The notes: generated by a model not told the origin, from the letters alone. Counted from the stretch's first letter, positions 1 through 9,428 are shown. The stretch is DNA of 36,075 nt from Thiorhodococcus sp. (GCA_029257385.1 JARIBS010000009.1:1-36075), one strand, 5' to 3'. Numbers and translations are program-made.

Positions 1-308
1 ACCAGGTACGCCGCTACCGACGCCAACAATCCCATCTTCGGGGTCCCGACATTAATCACATCAGGCCTAATCTTTCGAATCGCGTGAAACAAATGCCAGA
101 GGGACAAAAGATCCCGCGCCACCGAAATTTCCCGCGCAATCTTAATCGGAACATGCGTGCATCCCTCGTCTGCGCAATACCCTTCCAAGAAGCCCCCTTT
201 TGGGCCGAGGAGAAACACCTTATACCCCAGTTTTTCAAAGTACTGGGCCTGACCCTTTATCAGGGGGGTACTTTTTGAAGACGTGATACCCAAAACAAGC
301 TTCTTCAT
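1..308 (-). CDS. Glycosyltransferase, N-terminal part (cut by window edge)
   Basis: Reading the minus strand from the ATG at 306-308 gives about 102 codons with no stop before the window edge. The start [20 protein letters not shown] and the segment [20 protein letters not shown] are typical of the N-terminal acceptor-binding domain of GT-B glycosyltransferases of the CapM/PglA kind (GT4), which add a sugar to a lipid-linked repeat unit on the cytoplasmic face of the membrane. The donor-binding half lies outside the window, so donor and acceptor cannot be judged. It is on the same strand as the other left-block glycosyltransferases but is separated from the next one by a transposase relic. 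Family call is solid; sugar specificity is unknown. Confidence 0.85.
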   Translation of the reverse strand, partial: MKKLVLGITSSKSTPLIKGQAQYFEKLGYKVFLLGPKGGFLEGYCADEGCTHVPIKIAREISVARDLLSLWHLFHAIRKIRPDVINVGTPKMGLLASVAAYL

Positions 309-402
309 TTCCTTGTGCCCTTCTGATTATCTACGAAGCTCAACTCCGTAGCGCGCGCTCTTTTCTAGACTCTGAAATAGGGTAACTCGCTGGAGACAGA
401 GG

Positions 403-591
403 ATGGTACAGAACAAGGTTCAGTTTCAGAAAGGTCTAAGCTTACAGGCGTTTCTGAAGTGCTATAGGGCTTCTGCTATTGCTTCAATCGCCGCTTCGAC
501 CTGGCTGCGATGCTGCCGAGCCTTGGCTGGGGTTGCTGTGCGCACACCGCCGATGTCGCATCGGCTCCTGGTGCTGGCTGAGGCATGTTAA
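403..591 (+). pseudogene. IS1595-family transposase, internally deleted and frameshifted
   Basis: The first codons (MVQNKVQFQKGLSLQAFLK, 403-459) match the N-terminus of IS1595-family transposases. The reading then jumps to the family's C-terminus: in the next frame from 471 it reads FCYCFNRRFDLAAMLPSLGW, and after a frame change it reads AGVAVRTPPMSHRLLVLAEA to a TAA at 589-591. A full transposase is about 300 residues, so most of the gene, including the zinc-binding and catalytic regions, has been removed by an internal deletion. It is a dead relic with both gene ends retained. It sits between two glycosyltransferase genes on the opposite strand and may mark an old rearrangement point. I could not define terminal inverted repeats with confidence. 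Confidence 0.75.
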
Positions 592-685
592 TAATCAGGG
601 CCTATGATGAGTGACAAGTGAACGATTGCCCATATCGTTCGCTCTCCCATCCGGAACGGAGATTTCCCCAAAAGCCCCTTCCGGC

Positions 686-1894
686 TCAGTGACCAAGCGT
701 ATCCAAGGAGTGCTTCTGGTGGGCGAGACCGTGATCGCTCATGAATTCCGCGTAGAACGCCTGTCGGCGGGCACCGAGAATCTCCTCCCGAAAATCCATC
801 GCACGCGTAAAGTTCCGCCGTGCATCGGCCTCCTTTGCTGCGGGGGGCACGACGCCCTTGAACGCATCGATAAAACCCCGGCCGCTGCCGGTCTTGAAAA
901 CCCGCTCGCGACCCAGAAGCTCCGGAATACCGCCCGTCCGCGCACCGACAACCGGCAATGCCCGGCTCATGGCCTCGATCACCGCCCTAGGCAACCCCTC
1001 CTGACGGCTCGGCTGCACGTAGATGTCCATGTCATCCAGCAACTGAAAGACTTCCTCGTGGCGTTTGGTCCCGTGAAAGGTCACGCGCTCCTCCACGTGG
1101 TGGCGTCGAGCGAGGGCTTGCAGGCGGGCAGGATCGCCCCCTCCGATCAGGTGGTATTCGACACGGAGCCCGTCTCGGGCCAACGCTGGAAGCGCCGCGA
1201 TCACGTCACTCTGTCCCTTGTAGGGCACGGCGACATCTGCCACGGTAACGAGCTTGAGCGGTTGCCCCGCGCCAGCACCTGACCGAATGCGCTGCAGCCG
1301 TTGCTCGAGCACGCCGGCGGCTGCCGAACGAAGCTGCACGTCGGAGATCGCGACTTGTCGCCCCCGGGTTGGGTAGCGGCGCTGCAGGAATTCCTCGGTC
1401 ACGTAGACGACATACGGGCTGTCGCGAACCACCCACCGCTGCATCAGGAAGTACCACGGCGCAGTGAGTTTCCCTTTCCAGTTGTGATTCCACAGCGCAT
1501 CCCAGTTGCAGGCGACGCACTCGATCATGTAGGGCTTGCCCAACTTTCGCGCCCAGCGCACGGCGAGCCGGGAAGTGAGGCTAGGGATACGGGCGACGAC
1601 CACATCGGCTTGCCGGACCGCTGCCTCGACGGTGCGCATCGCTTCGGCGTGATTCAGGATGCGCTTCGCCGGTGACATGAGGTCCGGAACCGCCACGAAA
1701 TCGAAGTTGCGCGGGCTGATCGGCGAAAACCCCTCTGTCGATCTGTCGATCGCCGCTTCGCGCATCAGGAATGTCACGTGCTCGCCCAGAAGCAGGTAGC
1801 GCTCCTTCACGGTCTCCGTGAAATGCGTCCCGTACATCTGTCCGTCCGGCCCGCGAAACAGGGGACCGTTGTGGACGAAGAGCACCTTAGGCAT
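686..1894 (-). CDS. Family 4 glycosyltransferase
   Basis: A 402-residue GT-B glycosyltransferase. The C-terminal half carries the donor-binding pattern of GT4 enzymes, with the E-x7-E motif EGLPRAVIE near residue 300 followed by PVVGARTGGIPELL. The start MPKVLFVHNGP at 1894 is chosen over an upstream in-frame start at 1936 because the first strand of the Rossmann fold begins there and GGAG lies six bases upstream. Its start overlaps the stop of the preceding gene by eight bases, so the two are probably translationally coupled. It likely transfers one sugar of the EPS repeat unit in the cytoplasm; donor and linkage cannot be predicted. It is the last intact gene before the transposase relic at 403-591. 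Confidence 0.9.
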   Translation of the reverse strand: MPKVLFVHNGPLFRGPDGQMYGTHFTETVKERYLLLGEHVTFLMREAAIDRSTEGFSPISPRNFDFVAVPDLMSPAKRILNHAEAMRTVEAAVRQADVVVARIPSLTSRLAVRWARKLGKPYMIECVACNWDALWNHNWKGKLTAPWYFLMQRWVVRDSPYVVYVTEEFLQRRYPTRGRQVAISDVQLRSAAAGVLEQRLQRIRSGAGAGQPLKLVTVADVAVPYKGQSDVIAALPALARDGLRVEYHLIGGGDPARLQALARRHHVEERVTFHGTKRHEEVFQLLDDMDIYVQPSRQEGLPRAVIEAMSRALPVVGARTGGIPELLGRERVFKTGSGRGFIDAFKGVVPPAAKEADARRNFTRAMDFREEILGARRQAFYAEFMSDHGLAHQKHSLDTLGH

Positions 1895-3035
1895 GGTCTG
1901 CTCCAGCCGCGGCCGGCCCAAGTGCCTGCAGCGCAAGCGTCATGTTCCTCGCCAGGTCAAATCGCTCGGAGGCCCATTCAAAGGCCTCCTCTGTCCCGCT
2001 TTGCGCGTTTCGGAGCTTGCTGAGAATGGCTTCAACGGCCGGATTCACGGCCCTCGGCGGCAAGAGTTCCGCGTGCAAGAAGGGCGGGGCGACCTCTCGA
2101 ATTCCCGGAATATCCGAAGCAACAAACGGCAGCTTCGCCAGGATCGCCTCGATCAGTGCATTGGGTTGCCCCTCGGTCACCGACGGGAAGTAGAACACGT
2201 CTAAGCTTCGATACACTCGCGGCAGATTCGGCTGCAGACCCAGCGCGGTGCAGTGGTCGACGATCCCGAAGTGCTCCAACTGCTGTCGAAAGGCCGCAGA
2301 ATCCGTCCCTTTGCCACAGAAGACAAACCTAGCCTTAGGCTCTCGCTGCACCAACATTGCCGCCACCCGAAAAATGGTTTCGTGATTCTTGGCCGGGTCG
2401 AGCCGCCCCACGTGACCCACCAGGTAACCGTCAACCGGAAGCCCCAGCGCCTGCCGCGCCTCCTCCTTCGTTTCCCGGTGGCCCGCGAAGGCGCTAGCGT
2501 CCGCTCCATTCGGGATCACGGCAAAGCGATCGTCGTTGACCCAATTCAGACCGTGAAAGTGGTCGAGAGCTGCCCGGCCGTTTGAAAGAATCTGCGTGCT
2601 GCTTCTCTCCAGCAGCCACAGCGCCAGCTGCGCATAGGCCCGGCGCACCCAGGTGGGTCTAAACGCCGGAGTCGAGCGCCGATGCCACCCGATGCGCAAT
2701 CTGACCCCCGCCGCCTTCGCGATGGCAAGCGTCAGTCCCCCAAACACCCCGTTCAGCGTGCACATCACGTCGAAGCGGCCTTCCTTGACGTAGTGATAAA
2801 AGCGGATCATTTTCACCAGGTTGAAGTATCCAATGCTCTGGTATCGGACCGTGGCCCCTGACGCCACAAACGCTTCATGTAGATCCCCGCGATCCAGATT
2901 GGGGCTCAGCACGTGCCAGTCAAAAGCACCACCTCCTGCGAACCAAATTAGCCGCAGCACGTAGTTCTCTGCCCCGCCGGCATGCAAACTCGGCAGGACG
3001 AACAACACCCGAGTCGTACCGGCTAATCCAGACAT
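1887..3035 (-). CDS. Family 4 glycosyltransferase
   Basis: 382 residues, GT-B fold. The N-terminus RVLFVLPSLHAGGAENYVLR holds the 'GGAE' loop common to GT4 enzymes of exopolysaccharide clusters. The C-terminal half has the E-x7-E motif EGQPNALIE near residue 288, then PFVASDIPGIREV. The start at 3035 is favoured over a GTG at 3071 because GGAG stands seven bases upstream and the fold begins just after. It is followed with an eight-base overlap by another glycosyltransferase and preceded, after about 80 bases, by the EpsG-like polymerase, so it belongs to the same EPS operon. The specific sugar is unknown. Confidence 0.9.
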   Translation of the reverse strand: MSGLAGTTRVLFVLPSLHAGGAENYVLRLIWFAGGGAFDWHVLSPNLDRGDLHEAFVASGATVRYQSIGYFNLVKMIRFYHYVKEGRFDVMCTLNGVFGGLTLAIAKAAGVRLRIGWHRRSTPAFRPTWVRRAYAQLALWLLERSSTQILSNGRAALDHFHGLNWVNDDRFAVIPNGADASAFAGHRETKEEARQALGLPVDGYLVGHVGRLDPAKNHETIFRVAAMLVQREPKARFVFCGKGTDSAAFRQQLEHFGIVDHCTALGLQPNLPRVYRSLDVFYFPSVTEGQPNALIEAILAKLPFVASDIPGIREVAPPFLHAELLPPRAVNPAVEAILSKLRNAQSGTEEAFEWASERFDLARNMTLALQALGPAAAGADHA

Positions 3036-3114
3036 ACTTGTACTCCGCCCCAAGGCCGCTCCACCTTCCACGGTCGGCTAGTCCCCGTGTCGTCCCCAAG
3101 GCGAGGCTCGGACG

Positions 3115-4434
3115 CTACCAGACCACCCATTTCACGAACTCGTAAAGCCCTTCCGTCGCATCTACAAACGGTGCCAGGAAAAAATTACCAAGGATCAGCC
3201 ACACAGACGCAAACTCCAAAAAGAATCGAACACCAAGCGCGATGTCGATCGCCAGCAACGGCAGCAGCGCGCCTGCTATCTGGAAATCCAGCTTTCGCGC
3301 ACGTGCCTCATCCGCCAGGAACAGGACAACAGCGCCAATGATCAGCATCTCTCCAATGTTGAAGAAACGTCCCGCCGAAGGAATGTGCGCAACCAGGTTC
3401 ACCCAACCATAGATCAGCATCCCAAGAAGAAACAGGAACCTGATCACGCCGTCGCGCTCATGCACCCTGCGCAGGAAGAGCCAGGTCGACGCCAAGAACA
3501 CAAAAGCTGATACTAGCGAGGAGTTCAGCACCAGAAACCACGCTCGCTCCCGAAATGCACCAGCCGCCTCTTGCACGATGTCTGCCCGATCCACGTATCC
3601 GGAAATAGCCCGGTCACTCATTGTTTGCGGAAGGTGCTCCATCACGCTCCGAATTAGGGAGACATCCAAAGCAGCCACGAAAAACGAGGCCACGAAGAAC
3701 GCATAGATCGCCACACCGTAACGTTTCAGGAACAGGAACGCTAGCAACAGCGCTGAGGGCACGAGAAACGAAAAATGGATCAGTGGCGACAGCAGCGAAA
3801 CGAGCAGGAACTTGGGCTTCTTCCGTTCAGTGAAATGCAGAATGCCAAAGACGAAAACATGGAGCGCCGTCCACATTCTCACGCCGTTTAGGCTTACTCC
3901 GATACCTACTGCGAAAGCGAATGCAATGACCAAGAGCCAAGCAATGACACCCGGTCGGTTGGGGAGGCGGTCGATTAAGAACCAAATGTTCCGAGAATAG
4001 ACGTACCCGAGGAGAATTCCAAACGTGCCGAACAGCAGCCAGCTTTCCCCGCTAATCCGGGAGACCAGAAATGTGACCACCGGTTGATAGAGATCTTGAT
4101 ATGCCGTGCGGTCCGTGAAGAAGTTGCTGAAAAGGTCAAAAAGCCCGAAATCCGTATCGTGCATCAGCAGCAACTGCTGGGCGTATCGCACCGAGTCCGA
4201 AGTGGACGACGGAGCAATGTAGAACACCGCGCCGTAGAAAACCGTGAAGATCCATACCAAGTTCTTCGCTGATGGGTCCCGTGGACGTCTCAACGCCAGC
4301 ACGACACCCAGGAACGGGCTAAGCAGCGCAAGCACGATTGTGCGCCCTTGGCGTTTGCGCCGGCCACCTGCATCAGCGACGCTCGAAACGACTCGTGGGC
4401 CGGAGTCTGTGGCGTGCGGATTGCGGGGACTCAT
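3115..4434 (-). CDS. EpsG-like polysaccharide polymerase (Wzy role)
   Basis: About 439 residues, strongly hydrophobic with roughly ten or more membrane segments after a basic, hydrophilic N-terminus. The middle segment (SLNGVRMWTALHVFVFGILH, then HFTERKKPKFLL and LIHFSFLVPSALLLAFL) has the layout of EpsG-family proteins, where a conserved NG-R motif follows a helix and a loop precedes a 'H-S' helix. Such proteins polymerise lipid-linked repeat units on the periplasmic side. Start choice is uncertain: the ATG at 4434 is used, but a TTG at 4455 would overlap the upstream stop and could be coupled to it. It sits between two glycosyltransferases, as expected for the polymerase of an EPS operon. 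A general O-antigen ligase/polymerase relative is the alternative. Confidence 0.75.
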   Translation of the reverse strand: MSPRNPHATDSGPRVVSSVADAGGRRKRQGRTIVLALLSPFLGVVLALRRPRDPSAKNLVWIFTVFYGAVFYIAPSSTSDSVRYAQQLLLMHDTDFGLFDLFSNFFTDRTAYQDLYQPVVTFLVSRISGESWLLFGTFGILLGYVYSRNIWFLIDRLPNRPGVIAWLLVIAFAFAVGIGVSLNGVRMWTALHVFVFGILHFTERKKPKFLLVSLLSPLIHFSFLVPSALLLAFLFLKRYGVAIYAFFVASFFVAALDVSLIRSVMEHLPQTMSDRAISGYVDRADIVQEAAGAFRERAWFLVLNSSLVSAFVFLASTWLFLRRVHERDGVIRFLFLLGMLIYGWVNLVAHIPSAGRFFNIGEMLIIGAVVLFLADEARARKLDFQIAGALLPLLAIDIALGVRFFLEFASVWLILGNFFLAPFVDATEGLYEFVKWVVW

Positions 4435-4451
4435 CGGGCGCACTAACTGTC

Positions 4452-5585
4452 TCAACCAGCTCTGCTTGCTGTCGTGCGCTCGGCCAATGCGATGAACGTC
4501 GCAGCGACATTCTCGATTCTGTACTGGTCCGGCCTATCAATCTGCAGAGTCCGGGTGTAGTCCTTCCGAAGGAACGCATCCACCACAGAGGGGTCGAGCT
4601 CGAACGACTTGATGCTCAGAATCGGCCTCCCGCAGAGCCAGTAGTCGATGAGCTTGCTCGGGGTCTGCTTTTGCCCGAAGTTTTCGATGTTAAGCAGAAA
4701 ATCCATGGCTGCAAGCCGTGGCAGCAGTTCCTCCCTGGGGACGAAGTGGTGCAGGATGATTCTGCTGTCCCTCGCCGCGTACGGCTCGACCAGCGCGCGA
4801 GACCTAGTGAACAGGTGAAATTCGAAAGCCTCCTCGCGAGTAATCAGGAAATCCAACAGCTTACGCGGGTCTCGCCTGCCGGGAATCAGGAGCCCTGCAA
4901 ACGCGAAGCGCGTCACCCCGTCGGCGATCTGCGGAACGCTCCGTAGCGATTCATAGTCCTCGAACCGGAAACCCTGCGGGATCACCTGCAGTTTGTCTCG
5001 GAACTCCGGATAGTACCCATCCTTCGCCCCCTCCGTCGGCACCGTGATCCAGTCCGCACGGCGGCAAAAGGCTTTTTCCACCCAGCGAAAATAGAACGCC
5101 GGCGAGAAGGAGTCGTTTTCCTGCCCCATGAACGGGTCGCCACAGTCGGCTATCCAGGTCGCCCCTAAGCGGGGGCTTCTGCTCAGCCGCCAGGCTACTC
5201 CCCAGTGGACCGTATGCGGTGCCGCGATCGAGATGATGCAGTCAAATTGCTGATCCACTGGCAACCGCTGGAAGATGCGGAAAGACGTCTCGATCTCCGG
5301 GTACGCCACGAACTTCCACAGCAACCGCCTGAGCGCCCGCAGCGCCAGATGGGTCTTTCCCCGCCAAACGATCGGGATCTCCGGCCACCGGCCGCTTCCG
5401 AGATCGACAAAGTTCATTCCGTATTCGTCGACAAGGACCGCCTGCCCGGCCGAGACGTTCGTCAACACTATGACATGTTTCCCTTGTCGGCATAGCTCCT
5501 TAGCCAGCTCCGTCGCCCTATGAGCCCGAGGCGAATTGCCGGGAAAAAACGCCCGAGTCACGATTAGGAATTTCTTTTTCGCCAT
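4452..5585 (-). CDS. Glycosyltransferase (GT4-like, atypical)
   Basis: 377 residues. The N-terminal MAKKKFLIVTRAFFPGNSPR and the following helix ATELAKELCRQGKHVIVLT are a GT-B acceptor domain; the C-terminal half resembles GT4 but the classical E-x7-E motif is replaced by KQTPSKLIDYWLCGRPILSI, seen in some EPS glycosyltransferases. The ATG at 5585 has AAAGG upstream, and is preferred over the 5627 start. Its stop at 4452 overlaps or abuts the polymerase start. It appears to be the first gene of a three- to four-gene minus-strand unit, with a 585-base non-coding stretch upstream. Substrate unknown. Confidence 0.83.
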   Translation of the reverse strand: MAKKKFLIVTRAFFPGNSPRAHRATELAKELCRQGKHVIVLTNVSAGQAVLVDEYGMNFVDLGSGRWPEIPIVWRGKTHLALRALRRLLWKFVAYPEIETSFRIFQRLPVDQQFDCIISIAAPHTVHWGVAWRLSRSPRLGATWIADCGDPFMGQENDSFSPAFYFRWVEKAFCRRADWITVPTEGAKDGYYPEFRDKLQVIPQGFRFEDYESLRSVPQIADGVTRFAFAGLLIPGRRDPRKLLDFLITREEAFEFHLFTRSRALVEPYAARDSRIILHHFVPREELLPRLAAMDFLLNIENFGQKQTPSKLIDYWLCGRPILSIKSFELDPSVVDAFLRKDYTRTLQIDRPDQYRIENVAATFIALAERTTASRAG

Positions 5586-6170
5586 TTCCGAACCTTTAAG
5601 GCCTTCACCAAATAGACGCGGCGGCACGCCGATCCCACCGTTCCTGCATCCGCACGCATAGCAAATCGCCGGCCATTAATTCGGCCATACCCTCGCGGAT
5701 CTCTACGTGATCGGCGGCCACTAGCCGTTTTGTACATAGGAGAACCCAGTCCGGATCTCAAATGCCCGCACGGCGACCACTGAGCAGCCGCACCTGTTGT
5801 CATCAGAAACCCCGAATGGACCAACGGCTGACGGGCAACCTCACCGGTCGCAATGGGCCACAGCAGAACTGCCCTCCGGAACTACCGCATGATTAGGCAG
5901 TTTTATTTATTTTCTGGCAACTTAATATCTTCAAAATTTGAAGTATTAAAGTCACAAAAAAACCGATCTGTAGCAGCCAGGGAAGCCGAGATTGCCGAGC
6001 CACTTTGACTCATAGTTTACCCACAAGTCGAACCAGCTAGCCTATTCAAGCATTAACACCGCCGGTTTTCGGACCCGCGAACTGAGCGACCATCAACTCT
6101 CAGTCGTTGGATCAAGGGCTTACAGGGCCGAACACGAATCGCGTAAGGAGATGTGGGTAAAGGTATGTCC
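5586..6170. other. Non-coding stretch with AT-rich segment
   Basis: No convincing gene is seen in these 585 bases between two minus-strand glycosyltransferase genes. The part at about 5890-5960 is visibly AT-rich compared with its surroundings and contains the palindrome listed separately. The stretch probably holds the promoter of the 5585 glycosyltransferase operon, but I could not pick out convincing -35/-10 boxes. Confidence 0.4.
5929..5943. promoter_or_regulatory. Palindrome CTTCAAAATTTGAAG, candidate operator
   Basis: Perfect 7-base arms (CTTCAAA / TTTGAAG) around a single central A, within AT-rich DNA upstream of the glycosyltransferase operon. The size fits a dimeric repressor site. 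There is no evidence for which protein binds it. Confidence 0.3.
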
Positions 6171-7373
6171 TTAGCCCTCAAGACGATGTTTGCCGCCTCC
6201 GTTTCCCACGCGCGTTAAGACACTGACATAACTCTTTACCACCTGCTCATTCTTAAAACGTTGGGCGCTTTCAATGCATGCCATGCTTTTCTGCCTCAAA
6301 GCATGACGATCTGTCGTTTTAAGAATTTGAACTAATTGGTCAACGAGATCCTGTTCCTTATCAAGAAAAAAACCTTGTCTCTCATCAAAGTATCCATGAG
6401 CACCAGTTCCAATAATCCCAATCGGCACTACACCTTGCGCCGCCGCTTCGAAGTAAGCACGGCCAAACGTCTCTGGATAGCTTAAGAGAACAAAAAGATC
6501 ACTTTGTGAAAAATATTCGGCTATCTCGTTACTGCCACGGTGACCGAGTAGCCTTACCTGGTCTTGGATATCAAAGGCCTTGACAGCTTCACGCAATCGA
6601 TCCCGTTCTGGTCCGTCCCCGACGATCGTGTACTCAAACATGATCCCACAGGTCTTTAACTCTTTCAGGGCCAGAAGAACACTATAGATGTTTTTCATTT
6701 GAAGAAGACGCGAAACTGTAATCAGCCGCAAAGGGCCCATCGGCTGTTTTGGCTTGCTGCATTGAAACCAATCTTCGTCCAAGCCATGTGGGATTAGTCG
6801 AATGTGGTATTTTTCTTTCAGCTCTCGATTCAAATGCCAACTCGGCGTTGTTAGGACTTCTGCATTCCGAAGGATCGCGTCGGCAACAGGGTTGTCATAA
6901 ATCTCCGAACTATAACGGCCTCTTAAGGTTATCACGTAAGGAATTTTGAATGCACTATTTAATCTGTACGCATAATAGGCCGAGGGCGAAACGTCGTGCG
7001 CATGAATAATTGATGGCGCGAACTCTCTAACTATCTTGAAAAGAGAGGTTTTCTTCAGGGCCCATTCGAACGATGTTGGAAGTTTGCTCTTAATAAGGGA
7101 CAACTTCCTCATAACCAAAAATCCTTGATTATAGAATTTTATCGGGATCTCATACTCGGGATCAGTGTATGAGTCATCTAAATAGACTCTCCTGAACGAC
7201 CTGAGATTTCTTGTGGCAAAATGAAGGGGTGGCGGAGCTATCCTGACCGGCTTGACGAAGATAGAGGTGATCCCGAACACTTGTTGCAAGTCATAATATA
7301 TTTTTAGGGATATGTCGTTCTCTGGCGGTAGCCCCTTGACCGGGATAAAACTCGCGATATTGAGCACTTTCAT
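6171..7373 (-). CDS. Family 4 glycosyltransferase, AT-rich
   Basis: 400 residues, GT-B fold. IIHAHDVSPSAYYAYRL is the N-domain acceptor-side motif, RLITVSRLLQMKNIYSVLLA is the inter-domain KD/K region, and ETFGRAYFE near residue 301 is the E-x7-E donor-binding motif. Start ATG at 7371-7373; no strong ribosome site is seen close to it. The gene is clearly richer in A and T than every neighbour and has large non-coding gaps on its upstream operon side, which suggests it was acquired separately from the rest of the cluster. It would add one sugar to the repeat unit; specificity unknown. Confidence 0.9.
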   Translation of the reverse strand: MKVLNIASFIPVKGLPPENDISLKIYYDLQQVFGITSIFVKPVRIAPPPLHFATRNLRSFRRVYLDDSYTDPEYEIPIKFYNQGFLVMRKLSLIKSKLPTSFEWALKKTSLFKIVREFAPSIIHAHDVSPSAYYAYRLNSAFKIPYVITLRGRYSSEIYDNPVADAILRNAEVLTTPSWHLNRELKEKYHIRLIPHGLDEDWFQCSKPKQPMGPLRLITVSRLLQMKNIYSVLLALKELKTCGIMFEYTIVGDGPERDRLREAVKAFDIQDQVRLLGHRGSNEIAEYFSQSDLFVLLSYPETFGRAYFEAAAQGVVPIGIIGTGAHGYFDERQGFFLDKEQDLVDQLVQILKTTDRHALRQKSMACIESAQRFKNEQVVKSYVSVLTRVGNGGGKHRLEG

Positions 7374-7421
7374 TGTTTAATAGATGAACGCTCCGTTGGT
7401 TGTTGCATGCTGCACGAGCAC

Positions 7422-9224
7422 TCAGTCCCCTGCCATGGCGCGGAAGCGCGCATTAGTGGCGGTGAGCTCGCTGTAGCTGCCTTGCCCCGCCAGCTTGCCG
7501 TGCTCCAGCAGATAGATGCGGTTGCATTCGCGCACGGTGCTGAGGCGGTGGGCGATCATCACGATGGTGATCTCGCCGCCGAGGTTGTGCACCGCCTCCA
7601 TCACGGCCTGCTCGGTGAGGTTGTCGAGCGCGCTGGTGGCCTCATCAAGGATGAGGACCTTGGGCTGGTGGTAGAGGGCGCGGGCGATGCCGATGCGCTG
7701 GCGTTGACCGCCGGAGAGGCGCACGCCGCGCTCGCCAACGGTGGTAGCGTAGCCCTGAGGCAGCTCGTCGGTGACGAACCGGTGCAGGTTGGCGATGCGC
7801 GCCGCGCGCTCGACCGCAGCCTGGTCGATCTGCTCGGGCGTGAGGCCGAAGGCGATGTTGGCGGCCACGGTGTCGTCGGCCAGGTAGATGTGCTGGGGCA
7901 CGTAGCCGATGTTCTTCTGCCAGGCGCGGCGGTTGTGCGGGCCGATTGGGGTACCGTCGACCTCCAGCGTGCCCTGCTCGGACTCGAGCAGCCCGAGGAT
8001 GAGGTCCACGGTGGTGGTCTTGCCGCTGCCGGTGGAACCGACCAGGCCCACAGTGCTGCGCACGGGGATCGCGAGGCTGAGATTGCGCAAGGTGGGTTGC
8101 GCCGCCTTGGGGTAGCGGTACTGGATGTTGTTGAGGCGGATCTCGCGGGTGAACGGCAGCGGCGCGATGGCGTTCCCGGCCTGGGCCTTGCCGCGCGGAA
8201 CGGGCGGTGCTAGGACCATGATGTCGCTGTGTAGGTTGTCCAGCGCCGCGCTGGCGAAGCGCAGCTTGGTAATAGCCATGTAGAGTAGCTGGATCGCGGG
8301 CATCATGCGGTAGCCGGCGAGCGCGTAGAGGGCGATGATGGGCAGGGCATTTTCCAGGCCGCCGTCTGAGTCGAGCAGGTACAGCACTACCATGAGCATC
8401 CCGCCGAAGGCGATGGCCTCCAGCGCGTAGCGCGGCATGGCGCCGATGATGGTGGCGGTCGCCTGGTGGTTGGCATATCGCTGTGCGGGCTTTTCGAAGC
8501 GCCGGGTATAGGCCTGCTCCAGGCCGCCGACCTTCACGTCCTTGATCCCGCCGAACGCCTCGGTGACGGTCTCGAAGCGCTCTTTGTTAGCCTGTAGGCG
8601 TTCCGCACCGATGCGGCCGAGGTAGCCGCGGGCGAGGCGGTAGATGAGGCCGTAGGCTAGGCCCAACACGCCGCCCACCATGAGCGCGAGCAGCGGATCG
8701 ACCAGCAGCAGCAGGATCAGCATCGCGATGAGCACCGTACCCTGGGCGATGAGATCCATCAACGGCTTGATGGCTCCTACGATGACCTGCTGCACCTCGG
8801 AGAGGATGGTCTTGCCCAGGTCGGCGCTGTGCCGGTCGAGGAACCAGGCGTAGGGCTGGTGCAGGTAGCCGCTTACCAGGCGCCGGCCGATGCTGTACTC
8901 GCGCATGGTGGTGAAGCGCGTGCTCGCATAGGTGGTGAGGGCCTTGAAGGTGATGGAGAGGAGCAGTGCCGCGAACACCGCCACACCGAGGAAGAACAGA
9001 AATGCCTGGGGATCGGTGAAGTTGAGGTGGGTGTAGACGGCGTTCAGGTAGGTATTGCTTTCGATCACTTGCGGATTGGCCAGCACTGCCATGAACGGCA
9101 TGATCGACGCCACGCCCACCATGTCCAGGAACGCCATGACCAGGATCATGCCGAGCAGCAGGTAGGCCTGGCGGCGCTCTCTCGGGGAGAGGAGTGCGAG
9201 GACTTTGTGGATCAACTCAGGCAT
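7422..9224 (-). CDS. ABC transporter, fused permease-ATPase (PglK/MsbA-like flippase)
   Basis: 600 residues: an N-terminal membrane domain of about six helices (to about residue 330) and a C-terminal ATPase. Visible ATPase motifs are Walker A GSTGSGKTT (about 396-404), signature LSGGQRQRIG (503-512), Walker B VLILDEATSALD (523-534) and the H-loop IAHR (about 557-560). The length and layout match PglK/WlaB flippases, which move undecaprenyl-linked oligosaccharides across the inner membrane using ATP. No Wzx-type flippase is seen in this window, so this protein is the best candidate for repeat-unit flipping. The alternative is a lipid or protein exporter of the MsbA/HlyB class; the glycosyltransferase context favours glycolipid flipping. 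Confidence 0.9.
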   Translation of the reverse strand: MPELIHKVLALLSPRERRQAYLLLGMILVMAFLDMVGVASIMPFMAVLANPQVIESNTYLNAVYTHLNFTDPQAFLFFLGVAVFAALLLSITFKALTTYASTRFTTMREYSIGRRLVSGYLHQPYAWFLDRHSADLGKTILSEVQQVIVGAIKPLMDLIAQGTVLIAMLILLLLVDPLLALMVGGVLGLAYGLIYRLARGYLGRIGAERLQANKERFETVTEAFGGIKDVKVGGLEQAYTRRFEKPAQRYANHQATATIIGAMPRYALEAIAFGGMLMVVLYLLDSDGGLENALPIIALYALAGYRMMPAIQLLYMAITKLRFASAALDNLHSDIMVLAPPVPRGKAQAGNAIAPLPFTREIRLNNIQYRYPKAAQPTLRNLSLAIPVRSTVGLVGSTGSGKTTTVDLILGLLESEQGTLEVDGTPIGPHNRRAWQKNIGYVPQHIYLADDTVAANIAFGLTPEQIDQAAVERAARIANLHRFVTDELPQGYATTVGERGVRLSGGQRQRIGIARALYHQPKVLILDEATSALDNLTEQAVMEAVHNLGGEITIVMIAHRLSTVRECNRIYLLEHGKLAGQGSYSELTATNARFRAMAGD

Positions 9225-9237
9225 GGGGTTTGAGTGG

Positions 9238-9253
9238 GTGGGCTGAAGCCCAC
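9238..9253. repeat. GTGGGCT-GA-AGCCCAC palindrome (REP-like)
   Basis: Perfect 7-base arms around GA, with a related GCGGCTGAAGCC segment about 130 bases further on (around 9380). This CTGAAGCC core resembles REP-type intergenic hairpins of gammaproteobacteria. It lies just upstream of the ABC transporter start, in the roughly 200-base gap left where the exosortase gene is cut short. I see no gene in 9225-9428. Confidence 0.5.
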
Positions 9254-9428
9254 GCGCGGCTGCGGTGGCTGGACGTTGAGTGATTGCAGCATCGCGCAGC
9301 CTCTATCATCGCGGTGGCCGAGGGCCTGTGGCGATCCTGGCGGCGCATGAACGGCCACGCCACTCTCCGCTGTCCTCGCGGCTGAAGCCTTTGGTCGGAA
9401 CTCGCTGTGACGGTAATAAACGATTGCA

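Noticed and set aside
611-1282. 223-codon plus-strand reading frame
   Set aside because: Antisense to a clear family 4 glycosyltransferase, with no motif.
7407-8213. 268-codon plus-strand reading frame
   Set aside because: Antisense to the ATPase domain of the ABC flippase; Ala/Gly/Asp-rich shadow composition.
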